From NCBI GenBank assembly GCA_034509495.1, contig CM067509.1, positions 975,180 through 1,039,179 of the forward strand: DNA of 64,000 bases, in the 5' to 3' direction. Shown piece after piece: positions 37,535 through 49,429 of the stretch (positions within the stretch are counted from its first letter, which is position 1; each line of letters opens with the position of its first letter). The notes under the pieces are model-generated. The model did not search any database, was not told the origin of the DNA, and worked only from the letters and a program-made list of their open reading frames with translations. Source of the stretch: Acestrorhynchus altus. Lineage: Eukaryota > Chordata > Actinopteri > Characiformes > Acestrorhynchidae. The position numbers and the translations under genes were made by a program.

Positions 37535-40500
37535 ATGACCAGTGTAAGTCAGAGTGCCCTTCTACAGTCTATTCTGAGTAATGATATCAGACAAGCACTA
37601 CTGAGAAGTATTATATTGTAGAGGTGATATATAATCTATTTATGTATGTGATTTTGGTTTGGTTGTAGTTTAACAAGCTTATTTGCCACCAGATTCAAAC
37701 GCATTTAAAGAGAGTTTGTGGGGTGAAAAATATGGGCTCTGCATCTACTGACTGGTTTATGGAACCATAACCGATCACAGCTGTGAAGCTACCAGATAGT
37801 GTTGCTCTCTCATGAGATGGTGTGTGATTAGCTTTCGCTTCAAAAGCCATGTGCCCTAGAAGTATGTGCTGTTGTCCAGTATCAGAGTTTTACAGTTTCC
37901 TCAGTTTTGACCAGGCTTTCTCTAGTGGGCTGGGTTTATGTAAAGTTTGATATGTAAATATAACAAGTCAAAACTGTTAGCGGTTCGGAATTGTTCCATT
38001 TTACAGCTCAGCTCTGGTTTTCTTAGGCCAGAATTTCTTTTTGACAGTGTTTAAACATAGTCACTTTTATGTACTCGACTCTTATTATTTGACTAACGAG
38101 AGATATAGTTTTTTCTGTTCTAGCGGGTCGTTAATATATAAATTGTAGTTCTGTATTCTAATCTGCTTCACAGACTTTTCTTGCTGCCCCACATATGTAT
38201 TGTTATGTTCACTAGGCGCTCTATAACAGAGCCAGGCTGGTGACGTACCTGCCAGGGCTTCATGTTCTTGTGCGACGCATCACAGCGGCTCGAACTTTCT
38301 CTGGGACATCTGGCTCTGATGAGCCTCATCGCAACATCACACCCCCTGATATGGGTCAGTCGGCTTTGGTTTGCTTTTATAATTGGGCGGCAAAATTAAT
38401 GCTACTTCTTCTTTTTTCAGTTTGAAGGTAGTTCAACATAAAATTTAACATTTTCATGGAATCTTTCACCTGATTTTTTCACATTGGATACAACACTATT
38501 GTTCATGCCAGGACTGAATCAACTGTGAAACAAGTGTTTAATTCACATTATATTCGATCGGTATCTTCATAAACAGCTACGAGCTGTCTGCAGAAACACT
38601 CCTAAAGTATAATCTCCACAACGAAACACTTCTTTCTTCACTAACCTGCACAGTTTACTTTTTCTGAGAGGAGACTGTCGACACTTGTCACAAATCACAC
38701 TGTACACCCTACATAGTGCACTACAAAACAACACTAATGGTTAGAGAGTGACAACGTGTTAAACAGAGTTGTCTGACTGCAGGATTGAAACGACTTTATG
38801 ACAGACAGACAGATCATGTACTCTGGGAGGAGGTGCTGCTACAAAGCACACTAGGAGAGCGAGTGATTTGAGACTGCATGCTGCTTTTTGGAAGAGTGAA
38901 AGGTGAAAGAACGGTTCTTTCACAAATTCTACACACAGTTTGAACTGGTTTTGAACAGATCTTGGAGACAGGTCCACAGGTGAGGTTCTATTAATAGTTT
39001 GAGTTGTCAGTGGTCGCAACATAGTTCCTTTTTTAGTTGTGGTCACAACATTTTTCACCTCATGAAAAATGTGTTTCTGATGTGTGAAAGCACTTAAATT
39101 TGCATTCTGTGTGTAAACCCGGATTCAATTTGTTCCTGGTGGACAGGGACGGATTACTGACTAGGCTTAAAAACTGTTTTTTGTGTTATTGTTTGGAAAA
39201 ATAAAATGTTACCATTTGGTGGTAACTAAATTAGAATTTCAATGTAGAATTGAAAAGGATTTTTCCATGTGGCAGAGGACTCCACTTATATCAGTTCAGT
39301 GACACTTGGCATTGTATTCGGTATTTGTTCTTCACAGGGCCCAGGACAGTGTGGCCAGATGAGACCATGGGCCCTTTTGGCCCTCAGGACAATCGCTTCC
39401 AGCTGCCTGGGAATGTAGGTTTTTCCTCCCATCTAGAGGGTGTAGCACAGCAGAAGAGCACCACAGTCCACAAGACCTTACCTGATGTGCTGACGGACCC
39501 ATCCAGCAGCGAGAGGCATGAGTTTGTCCTGGCTCAGTTTATAACTGAGTACCATGTAAGTATTTTAGGCTATTTACAGTTCCGTACAACTAGACTACTA
39601 CATGATCATCCAAGGAGATGGACACATGACATGTATATTGTCACCTATAGATTATCCAATGCTGCTCAAATTCTTAACAATGGTACATACCACAGGGTAT
39701 GGTGTTTCATTTTTAATGTTATGGAAATCTTGATCTAAAAGCTTTTTTTTTAAACAAAGCCAGGTCCCTAATGCAATAACCATATGCAGCCAGCAGTCTA
39801 TGAGACAGACCTCCCTCTCCCTCATCGCTCTAGCTAATTACAATGTTCTGACAACATATTTTTAGTGAATTTGATGAATTTAAATTTAACTGGCTTTGAG
39901 TAGCACACTTTAACAGAATACCAGTGTTCCTGGATGTTTCTGCATTAATAATAATTTTTAATTTCAGATTTTTTTATATTTTCTGTGGAAAATAATAAAG
40001 GAAAGCCCTTATGTACATACACTACATACAGAAAGTCATTAGACCCATTGTTGACACAGCTTGTCTAGTCACAGCTGTATCTGTTGGTACCATGTATATA
40101 AAGTAACTGACCTTTAAACTTTCATACTAAACTTCATCCAGTATGCATCAAATTAATCACATCCTCTTCCCTAAAAATTAAAGACTTGTGTCCCAGTAAT
40201 TTTGTCCATAGATTGCATGTCCAATTTATGGACTGATATTGTCTTACATGCTCAATTATTTGCCCTGTCCATAATATTTGAAAATAATCAATGTATTGTA
40301 TCAGAAAGTAATTATGAAATTAAGTGTTTGTTTGTTTGTTTGTTTGTTTTTTTTGTTGTTTTTTTTGCTTTCATTCTTCCAAGGTCTCTTCATAATATGA
40401 ATGCTCTAAATATGATCCTTCTTTATCCACAGGGGAAAGATGAGGTTCTGTCACCGAGTGTCAACAGTGCAGATCAGTATTTTGACCATTCCAAAGTGGA

Positions 40501-43500
40501 ATGTGCAATACAGTCCTGCCCAGAGCTGCTAAGGAAAGGTGTGCATGCAGTTTTTCATCAGTAACAAATGGCCGACAGCAATTATATAGCTTTCATATGA
40601 ACATTAATGTAGAAATTGATAATGATTTCCAGTAGCCTGTTGTAACTACAAGGTTATTGGCACTATTGGAGCCTGTAGAGCAAAAATTATTGGCAATAGT
40701 CTTAGTCTATTCTCTCAAAATGAGATGTTTGGGCATAACTTGATTTAGCTTTCAGGTGCACCACAATTCATAGCAAACATATATTACTTTGCGTGTTGTA
40801 ATTTCAGTTTTGGTCACTAGATGGTAGTATTGGTGCATTACACAAGCCGTAATGCAGTCTTAAATTCAGTGTACTTATCAGCTCAGGTTAATAATGTTGA
40901 AACATTACTTTTTACCTACATTTGTAAAGGATAACATGAGGATTATGGTGGTGTTCTCAGTATCCTCTCTATTCTATGCTGAGAAATGTTACCTGTGTTT
41001 ATTCCAGATTTATTGCATGTTTTGATTTGTTTGTGTGTCCAAAAAACAGATTTTATGACGATGTTTCCTGAAGCCCCCTCCAGTGGTATGATGGTGGTCA
41101 CTGTAACTCAGAAGACAAAGAACGATATGACTTCTTGGTCAGAAGAGGTAGATCAGGAGAGGGAGGAGCTACTGGAAAATGTAAGTATAAGTTTTTTGTG
41201 CTGAATATTCATTTGGGAAGCAGCTTTATATACATTGTTATAGAGTGCTACATCAGCTTTCATTTAAATATCAGTCATGCAATGTATGCTGTTATCAAAT
41301 GTGCAATTGCTAATTGTTATAGCGCCTGCTTTATCTACTCAGTAGCTGTCTGATATTTAACTGAAAGCTGACGTAGCACTCAATAATAATGATCTATTTG
41401 ATATGCTGTTAAATATACTGTAGTTTGAACCTGAACTTCTGGTTAATGTGTGGGCCATGCAAAATAATTTACTCTTACATCTAGAAAGTGCATATATCTT
41501 TCAGCAGATGTTGTTCCAGTCATAACTTATTTTAATGGGGATTACTTTTAAATGGCTGTTAGATGTTAACCTTTGCTTATTTATGATGCACAGTGACCTG
41601 TGATTGTATCCAGACAGCAGAAAAGGGCAGTCTTTAGGCTTATTCTAATCAGAGCAGCCTGTTTAAATGATTAAAATAATTAAAACAATTTAAAAGGTAA
41701 TTTAACATAAGGTTTTTTACAGGCAAAGGAAATGTAAACAGTCATCCAGAGTTCAGTTGGTGTGAAATGTTCATTGTAGACGATCTTTCCAACCCTGTTT
41801 TGTTTAGAGTGGTGAGTGAAATCAGGTGTTGCCCTGACTACAACAGTGAACGCTTTAAAATCTGAACTATCAAATAATTGCCCCCAAAAAACTCTTAATT
41901 CTTTAAAATTGGAACCCCACTTCTGATCAGATATCAGCAGATTAATTGTAAAAGTCCTATAACCCCATGATCTGAGCTGCGTTAAAGAAGTTATTGTAAC
42001 TTTCTGGTGCATGCAGTTCATGGATAATCCACCAGGTAGCAGAACACAAGGATTTGATTATTTTAAAATGTAATTTATTATATATTGTCATTTATAGATC
42101 ACACAGTGCTGAAGTTAACAAAAAAAACTAAGACATATCAAATAAATACACTTGACTTTAAAGGGTCTAAAACATTTTGATGTTCTATCCAAATCCATCA
42201 GTGATGCTTGTGTGTTGGTGATAATTTATTATAGATACGTTAAAGCTATTACAGTTTCTAAGTTAGAAGCACAGGATTCGGTCTCCACTGGGTTCCCCAA
42301 TATTTTATTTAAGATCTATGACTTGTGTTTGAGGCATTAACTCTTCCAAAGTGTGGTTCCATTCACCACCACTGACAATTCTGACTGTGTAAGTTCCTGA
42401 AGAATGGATCATTTCACACCAAACCCAATCTTTCAGCTTGACAATAAAGTGATGCAACATTTTTCAAAACCGTGTGGACACTTAAACACTTTAAATGTGT
42501 TAAAGCCAAACAAAAAATGGAACAAATAAATATTTAAATCAATGCTTAGGTCAGGTGTAGTCGTGACCAGCTTGGCGTTTAATTTAATCATTAACCATTA
42601 AACGCTCTGGTGAGGTAAGTAAACAATAGGAGGGACACGCACCCCTCCAAAGAACGCAAGCCATGAGGCTAATGCTCCAAAACACCAGTGTGTGAGCGTG
42701 TCTGTGTCTGTGAGGGAGAGACATGCGTGATAAGGCAGTGCGTGCCCCTGGCGCTCTGCGTTATTCACTGTCTGGTTCACATGGTGGGGGCTGAGCTTTG
42801 CTCTAATTGGCATCAGCTTAAGCCTTACATGACATTTTTGACTGGTTTGTTTTTCTTAACTAATACCTTCATTAATAATTCACTCTGGAAATAGGGCCAT
42901 ATGCTCACATTACCCTTTACATGTCAGTTCTGACATTTCTGTATTTTTATCTACTGTAACATCTAATGTTAACATGATCATTTCTGAACTTTTCCTATCC
43001 TTGTAGTTAAGCTGAGATTTATGCCTTAAAGGGCCCAGTTTTATGTTCTTCGTATAGTATGTAAACATTGGTTTCACTCCCTCACTGTTTCTGTGATGTC
43101 ATAAAAACAACCTGTATACATGCAGTTGTTTTGTAATGCAGGTTTATATTCCAGTAAAAGCACGTGTGATTAAAATTGTCCAATTGATTAAGTAAGTGCA
43201 GTTGTGTGTTGCTGCTGGTTGTTTAGAATGAAAACCCACAACCACACCAGCCCTCTGAGGATTTGCCTTGAGAACCCTGCTGTATGGCTCCACACATTCA
43301 CACTGGAACTATAATTAGGATGAGCTCCTTTTTAAATAAAAAAAAAATAGGACCAGACCAGAGCATGTGTCATTGTAAAGGACAAAGAGGTTAAAATGGG
43401 GGCATAAAATTACTTTTTTAAGGGAGAAAAGAAATAAAATGCAGGATAGCGCCCCTTTTGAGATACACTATACTGTGTGTAGCTGAATGCAACAGGTCCA

Positions 43501-45713
43501 TTGCTGAACCAAGCCTAATGTCAGGTGTGGGCTAGAGGAGTAAAATAGCCATTGAAGAACTTCTTTGGAATATTTTTAAGAAGAATTGGGGATGAGGTAG
43601 GCAAGCGATCAGCTTTTATCACTGAATGCAATCATATCCTCACAGCAATGCTTCTAAAGATCTAGTAGAAGGCTGTTTTGGCTGTTCCAGTGAAAGCAGA
43701 ATGAACTTTTACCTTTTGATTTCAGAATAAACAATGAGTGAATGAATGAATGAGTGTTCCATAGTGTATATTTAAATGATTATGTTTTTATGGTTTATAT
43801 TTTATCTCGTTCAAAAAAGCAGATCAGGTTGAAGTACTTTCTATCATTTCAGTGTGAATGCATGGACCTAAACTGTTTTATGCTAATGTTTGGAGTTCCT
43901 TGACTCCACAGAAATTAATTTGACATGGTCACTATTTACAGATTACTTGTCATTTATGGGCCAAATTTAAAGCTTTTTACAGTTTTTCAAGGCTGTATTC
44001 TTTCTCTTTACTCATTGTATTTCCTTCTCTCCTCATATTTATATATACTGTTTATTTCTATTTTACATTTGTGTTGTAAGTTGGATCTTGAGTACATCAT
44101 TTCATTCCACCTTATGTTCCACTTGCAGAATCCTTCTGCTTGTCTCTTGCAGAAAGCCTGAGTTTATGATATGGATGTTTTAACTAATACACTTTTTTAT
44201 GGTATGCTTTCATGTGGCTCTTGCTGGCTTTAAGCAGGAGCTTATCAAGCTTACTTTGCTGAGGAAACAAGTGATGAGTGTAACGTGTCGTGCAGTTCAT
44301 TACAGGGGCGAAGGAAATCTGCTTCGCCCTGCAGACTGAGGGGTTTTGGGCCGACTTCATTGACCCGTCATCTGGGCTAGCAGTAAGTTCACAATATAAA
44401 CAGTTGGTTTTGTGATATGTGAGAGTAGGGATAAGCAATATGGCCAAAAATGTCACGCAGTATAAGTTTCTCACATTCAGTATCATTAATTTTGAAAAAT
44501 TATGGTCATCCTTAAGGTTGTCAGTGTAAAATTAAGTCATTTAAATTGTATTTAGAAGGAAACAAAAGGGATTTATTGAAATTACAACCTATTTTATGTG
44601 TTTCAAAGGAACAGTTCAGTCAAAAAAAACAAATTACATGATGGCTCACTGATCCCAGATGCATTAGTAACCAGGACCACTTTGGCACAGCACACTCTGT
44701 ATCACTCTGCACGCAGCAGACCAGATTAAAACGAAATAATACTACAAATCTGGATGTTATTCAGATGATTAACCACAATTATACCATAGAATGATTTGTC
44801 CTGCAGATGTAGTTATTTAGTCTGGAAGTTTGTTAAGTGCAGACTCAGGATGACAGTTATGACCAGAAATGATATACGTATAACTGCAACACATACCCTG
44901 TTCAAGCACAGTGTCCTTGGGTCTTCCAACTCAGAAAAACAGCAAAATCCCAAGTACAGTGTCAAAAGTCACAACACCCTTTTATTTCAGAAATGAAAGG
45001 GAAAATGACATGTCTGAAAAATGCCACTGTTGCCTGTGTGGCCTGTAAGCTGACCTTGACTACCTGTTGTCATTGGTGAGCTCATTAGAGTTGGCAGTGG
45101 GGGGGCAGCGGGTTTCTTTTGACTTTGGTTGTCCTGTGTCTTTTGACTCAGCCTGTAGTTTCAAGCAGCCCATCTGGTGCATGTTTCCAGTCTTCCCCTT
45201 TGTGTCTAATGTATAAAAGTAGAATTTGTTTACTGTTACCCATTGATTAAGGAACAGAATTGCGTTATTCTATGTCAGATGTGCGTTATTGGTATTCAAA
45301 TTTAGATCTTGACTTACCGTATTTTCCGGACTATAAGCTGCTACTTTTTTCCACGCTTTAAACCATACGGCTTATAATGAGGTGCAGCTTTTTTCTTCCC
45401 TGTTATTTTCCAGGGTGCGGCTTATAGTCCGGGGCGGGTTATAGTCCAGAAAATACGGTATTTTATTGCTCATATATTTAAAAAAAAAAATACTTTTTAT
45501 TTGTTTCTGTACCTATAGTTTTTCGGATCCTACACAAACAACACATTGTTCGAAACAGATGAAAGATATCGCCACCTGGGTTTTCAAATCGAGGACCTCG
45601 GCTGCTGCAAAGTGATCCGTCACTCCCTGTGGGGGACGCACGTGTTTGTGGGAACAGTCTTCACCAACGCACCAGCAAACAGCTTCATAATGAAGAAGCT
45701 TCAAGGTGATTGA
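37535..45713 (+). CDS. mmadhc: MMADHC, cobalamin trafficking protein CblD
   Basis: Role (known family): directs vitamin B12 handed over by MMACHC to cytosolic methionine synthase or to mitochondrial methylmalonyl-CoA mutase. Coding exons: 37535-37543, 38216-38354, 39338-39555, 40433-40538, 41050-41180, 44296-44382 and 45519-45713. They total 885 nt, 294 residues (human 296), all in frame with GT-AG introns. Seen: a basic N-terminus ([18 protein letters not shown], then RR..R) fitting a mitochondrial presequence; [82 protein letters not shown]; and [17 protein letters not shown], which holds the Cys pair that includes human Cys261. Met60 matches human Met62, the internal start that yields the cytosolic form. 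The start exon begins after CAG at 37502-37504 and codes only MTS. Exon 6 has a poor pyrimidine tract. No damage seen. Intron 5 (3.1 kb) and intron 6 contain MITEs. Confidence 0.96.
39367..39369 (+). promoter_or_regulatory. mmadhc: Internal start codon of mmadhc (Met60)
   Basis: ACCATGG context: A at -3 and G at +4, a near-perfect Kozak site, stronger than the first ATG (A at -3 but A at +4). It corresponds to human Met62, from which the short cytosolic form is made. Confidence 0.7.
43464..43715 (+). mobile_element. MITE remnant in mmadhc intron 5
   Basis: Shares TAGCTGAATGCA, CCTAATGTCAGGTGTGGGCT and CACTGAATGCAATCA with the complete-ended MITE at 53449-53866. Ends lost. Confidence 0.65.
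45317..45458. mobile_element. Palindromic MITE (CCGTATTTTCC family) in mmadhc intron 6
   Basis: TA at 45315-45316 and 45459-45460 flank a 142-bp element with inverted ends CCGTATTTTCCGGACTATAA and TTATAGTCCAGAAAATACGG. The interior repeats GGCTTATAATGAGG / GTGCGGCTTATAG in a palindromic manner, so it should fold into a long hairpin. It ends 60 bp before the last exon. Confidence 0.85.
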
Positions 45714-46125
45714 TGTACTATGAGACGGACAGAAAACAGTTTGAAATACTTCTTGGGGGTAGTTTTGTACTTTTGGATTTCTTATTGTTTTTTGGGGTTT
45801 TCCTAATCTCAATACTGTGCTCAGAGTGTACTCAACTCTCTTACACCAGATATACTTCAAATGCACTAGTATAGAGACTGGAATAATAGCCTGAGAATGG
45901 ATTGCTTTCTCTTAGTCAGATGGAAAGATATATTTATTTTTGTGGACTGTTGTACTGTCATTAATGAAAGGTGAGTTCATTGGTAATTTTTCTGTATGGG
46001 AAAATATGTAAAACAGACATTCTGTTGTTGCCTTTCCTTTGAATGCCAACCTCAAAGGTTAGTACCCAGATCTGTGCTGGGGTAATCTTTTTCCACTGGG
46101 CTGTAGTCATTGTTGTGATGTATTG

Positions 46126-46131
46126 ATTAAA
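46126..46131 (+). terminator. mmadhc: Candidate poly(A) signal of mmadhc
   Basis: ATTAAA about 410 bp after the stop codon. No canonical AATAAA lies nearer, so this is the best available hexamer. Confidence 0.35.
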
Positions 46132-46329
46132 TTTCAATATATTCGATCAATTACTCTGTTAATGAAGGTAATGAAAGAGTTAATGAATAGATGTTCATAG
46201 CCGTGGGTAGAAGATTTAATAATGGAACTGTCCATTTCTGCCATTCAAACCCTCTCACCTAATCGTCTGTATTTATATAGATACAGTTCTCTTTAAACAC
46301 CTTACTTTCTTAAACCTCCAACATTCCCA

Positions 46330-46620
46330 GTCCCAGCTCAGCATATTAAGTCCATTTTTAAGCTAATTAGCTTGTGGTTAACCGAGGTCATCACTGTTGG
46401 GGCTGCTGTCAGAGAATAGCAGCTGCTGAGGTCAATGTAGCCGGGGTGTCATTAGTATTCATTTGCCCACGAGGGGCTAGATCACTGCAGATGGACACTA
46501 ATCAGTCTCCTCAGACATGACACCCCAGTAATTTAGCTGTTAAATTAACACTTTTAATTTTAATCTTAGCCTATCTGGCTTGTTGAGGTTCAATTAAGCA
46601 ATCAAACTTTTGGGATTGAA
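46330..46620. promoter_or_regulatory. Candidate conserved noncoding element downstream of mmadhc
   Basis: Complex, repeat-free block rich in homeodomain cores (CTAATTAGC near 46362, GTAATTTAG, TTTTAATTTTAA). An exact 10-bp inverted repeat GGGGTGTCAT (46443-46452) / ATGACACCCC (46517-46526) encloses 64 bp. An alternative reading is a tiny MITE. Conservation untested. Confidence 0.3.
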
Positions 46621-46695
46621 AGTAAAAGTGGTATTTCTTTCTTTGGGTCAGGAGAGGCCCCACTAAATGGTCATACCCCCAAGATCTGGTGAACT

Positions 46696-46699
<4 letters not shown>

Positions 46700-46727
<28 letters not shown>
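46700..46727. repeat. Poly-A run
   Basis: 28 consecutive A; possibly a retroposon tail, but no body is recognised upstream. Confidence 0.9.
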
Positions 46728-46730
<3 letters not shown>

Positions 46731-47639
46731 GTTAACACCACAAAGAAAAGAAAATGAATTCAAGGTTTACCCTCCATCACACTTTTATCTTTCTGAAAGC
46801 ATAATGCTGCTGGCCAGACGGCGAACTCCCAAACCATTTGAGCTGTCTCTCAGATCATATCAACCGCCTTTCTCTTTTTAATGACCACACTGCTGCTCTC
46901 AATGAATGTATTGTCGGCTAAACGGTTAGATGAGACGTTTGCGTGCACTGGCAGAGTTTGGGCTAACTGACATGATGCAGGCCCATCACAGAAGACGTGA
47001 GAAGGGCCAGCATAAGACCAAGCCTCAGCCGCATTAGTCCAGAGCATGCAGGGTTCATGTGGAGTTTTAGGCAACACTAACACGACCCTTTTGCATGTCT
47101 GTCACCCAAGGTCCCACCATGGTGCGCTGTGACTGACATGAATCCTAATTGGTTTTAATTGCCCACTATGCAGTTCCTTATTTTCATCGAGAAAACGGGA
47201 TGTTGCCAACTTTTTAGAACTTGTGGAATGTTGACTTAACAGTACACTATTTTTGAACAGTCCCGTAGAAGAACCACTTTCGGTTTATTTAACAATCCTA
47301 GTAGATGCTTCATAAGACAATTGCAGTCCTCTTAGTTTCAGCTACTTTTTGCCCCGTCACTGTTGATCTGTCTCAAGTCCCTCGTAAGTTGGACAATTAG
47401 TGTTGAGATAGAGAATGCTTGAAACTCTACATGGAAATGGGGATAAGTGGTTCTCAAACCTGGCCCTCAGGGACCTTTTAGATGGTCCACTTTTGCAACT
47501 GCTTTGGAGAGCTATGTTTTCTAAACAAGATGAATGATGGGCCCTGAATGAAACTGAAAGTTCAGAGAAGAACCCTTCAGTTGTAATCTTTTTTAAATCC
47601 TTAAAATGTTCTTCACACTCCAAAATGGTTCTTATATTA
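46728..47639. other. Intergenic stretch
   Basis: 46800-47110 is more GC-rich. Its minus strand has words resembling a decayed transposase tract, but no motif could be confirmed. 47448-47560 has a hAT-MITE-like phrase (GTTCTCAAACCTGGCCCTCA). Confidence 0.3.
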
Positions 47640-47835
47640 CGTTGTCTACAAGCATGCCCTTGAGGAGCTACCTTCTAAAAGACTTTTAATCCAGCCACCC
47701 AATTCAACCGTGTCCTTGATGGGCTGAATCAATTGTTTTGGGTTAGAGTTGAAACCTGCAGGAAGGTAGCTCCCTATAAGGATGGGTAGAGGCCACTCTT
47801 ATGGTATCCCATCAAGGACTTCAGTGGAACTGAAA
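47640..47835. mobile_element. Possible hAT-type MITE
   Basis: GGAGCTACCTTC at 47661-47672 and GGAAGGTAGCTCC at 47761-47773 form inverted partners, with TTGATGGGCTGAATCAATTG between. This fits a small hairpin MITE of the hAT kind. Confidence 0.45.
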
Positions 47836-48720
47836 TAGGGTTTCCTGGAGGGATACCACAGAAGAACCACCAAATAAGCTTTTCCTGAAAGCTTTATGGG
47901 TTTGTTTTTTTAAAATAATGAGTTAATTAATTGAGACACGTGTACATAAAGTTTCTATACCGATTAAAGATTTGCTTTGGGACATTGCGTTCAAACTGGC
48001 AAGCAAAATCTCACCAACCTTGAGCAGACAGAACCTCTGACTTTTTTCAGCAAACGAGGCCATCTGTGATCGCCAGCTACCATAACCAGTGCATTCAGTA
48101 ATGAGATCATTTCATTAAAAAAGTTGAGATGAGACTCCAGTCTGTTGTCAGAGAAGGCCATCGGCTGTGTAGTTATTGTCTCGCACCTTTGTTGCTGACA
48201 GAACTTCAAAATGAGAACCCAGTTTCAGTCACATTACCTGTGTGCTGTCATCAGCACTGAATTTTAACCTTTGAGCGTTTTCATTACTTTGATCTCCCAA
48301 TCTGCAATATTGGTTTTTCTCACTACCTGTCACTCAAATGCAGAGTGTTTATGGTTCAAACATGCACTGTAGGATTGTTATCCACAAGGTGTTCAGATAC
48401 ATCAGAGTAGCTGTGCTAACTTTGTGTTACTCCAGAGTAATTGCACAAGAATATAAAACTGTTTTGGCCTTGCTGTGGTTAAATAATGAAAGTTTAGTAC
48501 ACTCTCCGAAGCAAAACCAGAATGTAAAAGTCTAGATTTCTTATAAATTATATTTTCAAATGTTTGGGTAATTTATACATTCAGCTTTAACTTACATGAA
48601 CATGTTAGCACCATGCCAAATTCCAGGCGTGGAACTGTTCTCTAAAGTGATGGTGCTGCAGCTAATACTTTTGGGATGAGATTTACATTCTGATTTACAT
48701 GATGTGCTCGTCACTGAATG
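47836..48720. other. Intergenic stretch without recognised features
   Basis: No coding or repeat signal I can name. Confidence 0.45.
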
Positions 48721-48722
48721 TA

Positions 48723-49276
48723 CCGTATTTTCCAGACTATAAGCCGCTACTTTTTAAAGCAGGGCTGTCAAACTCAAATATACAGTGGGCCAAAATTTAA
48801 AACTTGAACAAAGTCGCAGGCCAACATTGAACAAATGAACCTCTAAATATATATATATATATTCTGTCTCCGACCTGTCCATAAAGCTCCTGTTTTCTGC
48901 CTTTCTTTTCACCATTTTCGGGAAGGGGTAAGACGCTGACAGTTGTTGTATGAGGTTGTTATGACGACTATCACAGAGGAGAGGGCATTTCTGGGTCCTG
49001 TCCTGATTTATGCGCCAAAACAACGGCAGGGCATTATGGGATTTTTAGTATTAGCGGTGAATGCAATGTATAATACCGGCCAGCTCTAGTAGTCATTTGG
49101 TTTTGCCTCGCGGGCCAAATATAAGTCCACTGCGGGCCAGAGTTTGACACCCATGCTTTAAACCATGCGGCTTATAATGAGGTGCAGTTTTTTCTTCTTA
49201 TACATGTTATTTTGTTTTGTTTTTTTTTTGTTTTTTTTTAACTTTGCGGGTGCGACTTATAGACCGGAAAATACGG
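48723..49276. mobile_element. Palindromic MITE (CCGTATTTTCC family), split by a nested element
   Basis: TA-flanked (48721-48722; 49277-49278). The ends CCGTATTTTCCAGACTATAA and CTTATAGACCGGAAAATACGG match the mmadhc intron 6 copy. The middle is interrupted at 48760-49155 by another transposon; removing that segment restores the family's order. Confidence 0.85.
48760..49155. mobile_element. hAT-type MITE nested in the palindromic MITE
   Basis: Inverted ends CAGGGCTGTCAAACTC and GAGTTTGACACCCATG. The flanks TTTTAAAG (48752-48759) and CTTTAAAC (49156-49163) are an imperfect 8-bp target duplication, the hAT size. Interior phrases GTGGGCCAAAATTTAAAAC and GCGGGCCAAATATAAGT fit this family. Confidence 0.8.
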
Positions 49277-49429
49277 TAATCAGATTCGCTCAGCAATGGG
49301 ATAAGGATCTCTCAGTTACTCCCACTACTGATCCACTAAACCGGTGCATTATATTAGACAACAAATATTTAAAATGGGTTTCACAGTCACAGAAAATTGC
49401 TCACTAAACACTACAGTACATAATTACAG

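Noticed and set aside
39250..39738. 162-codon ORF as a single gene
   Set aside because: It spans mmadhc exon 3 but runs into introns on both sides; the true exon is 39338-39555.
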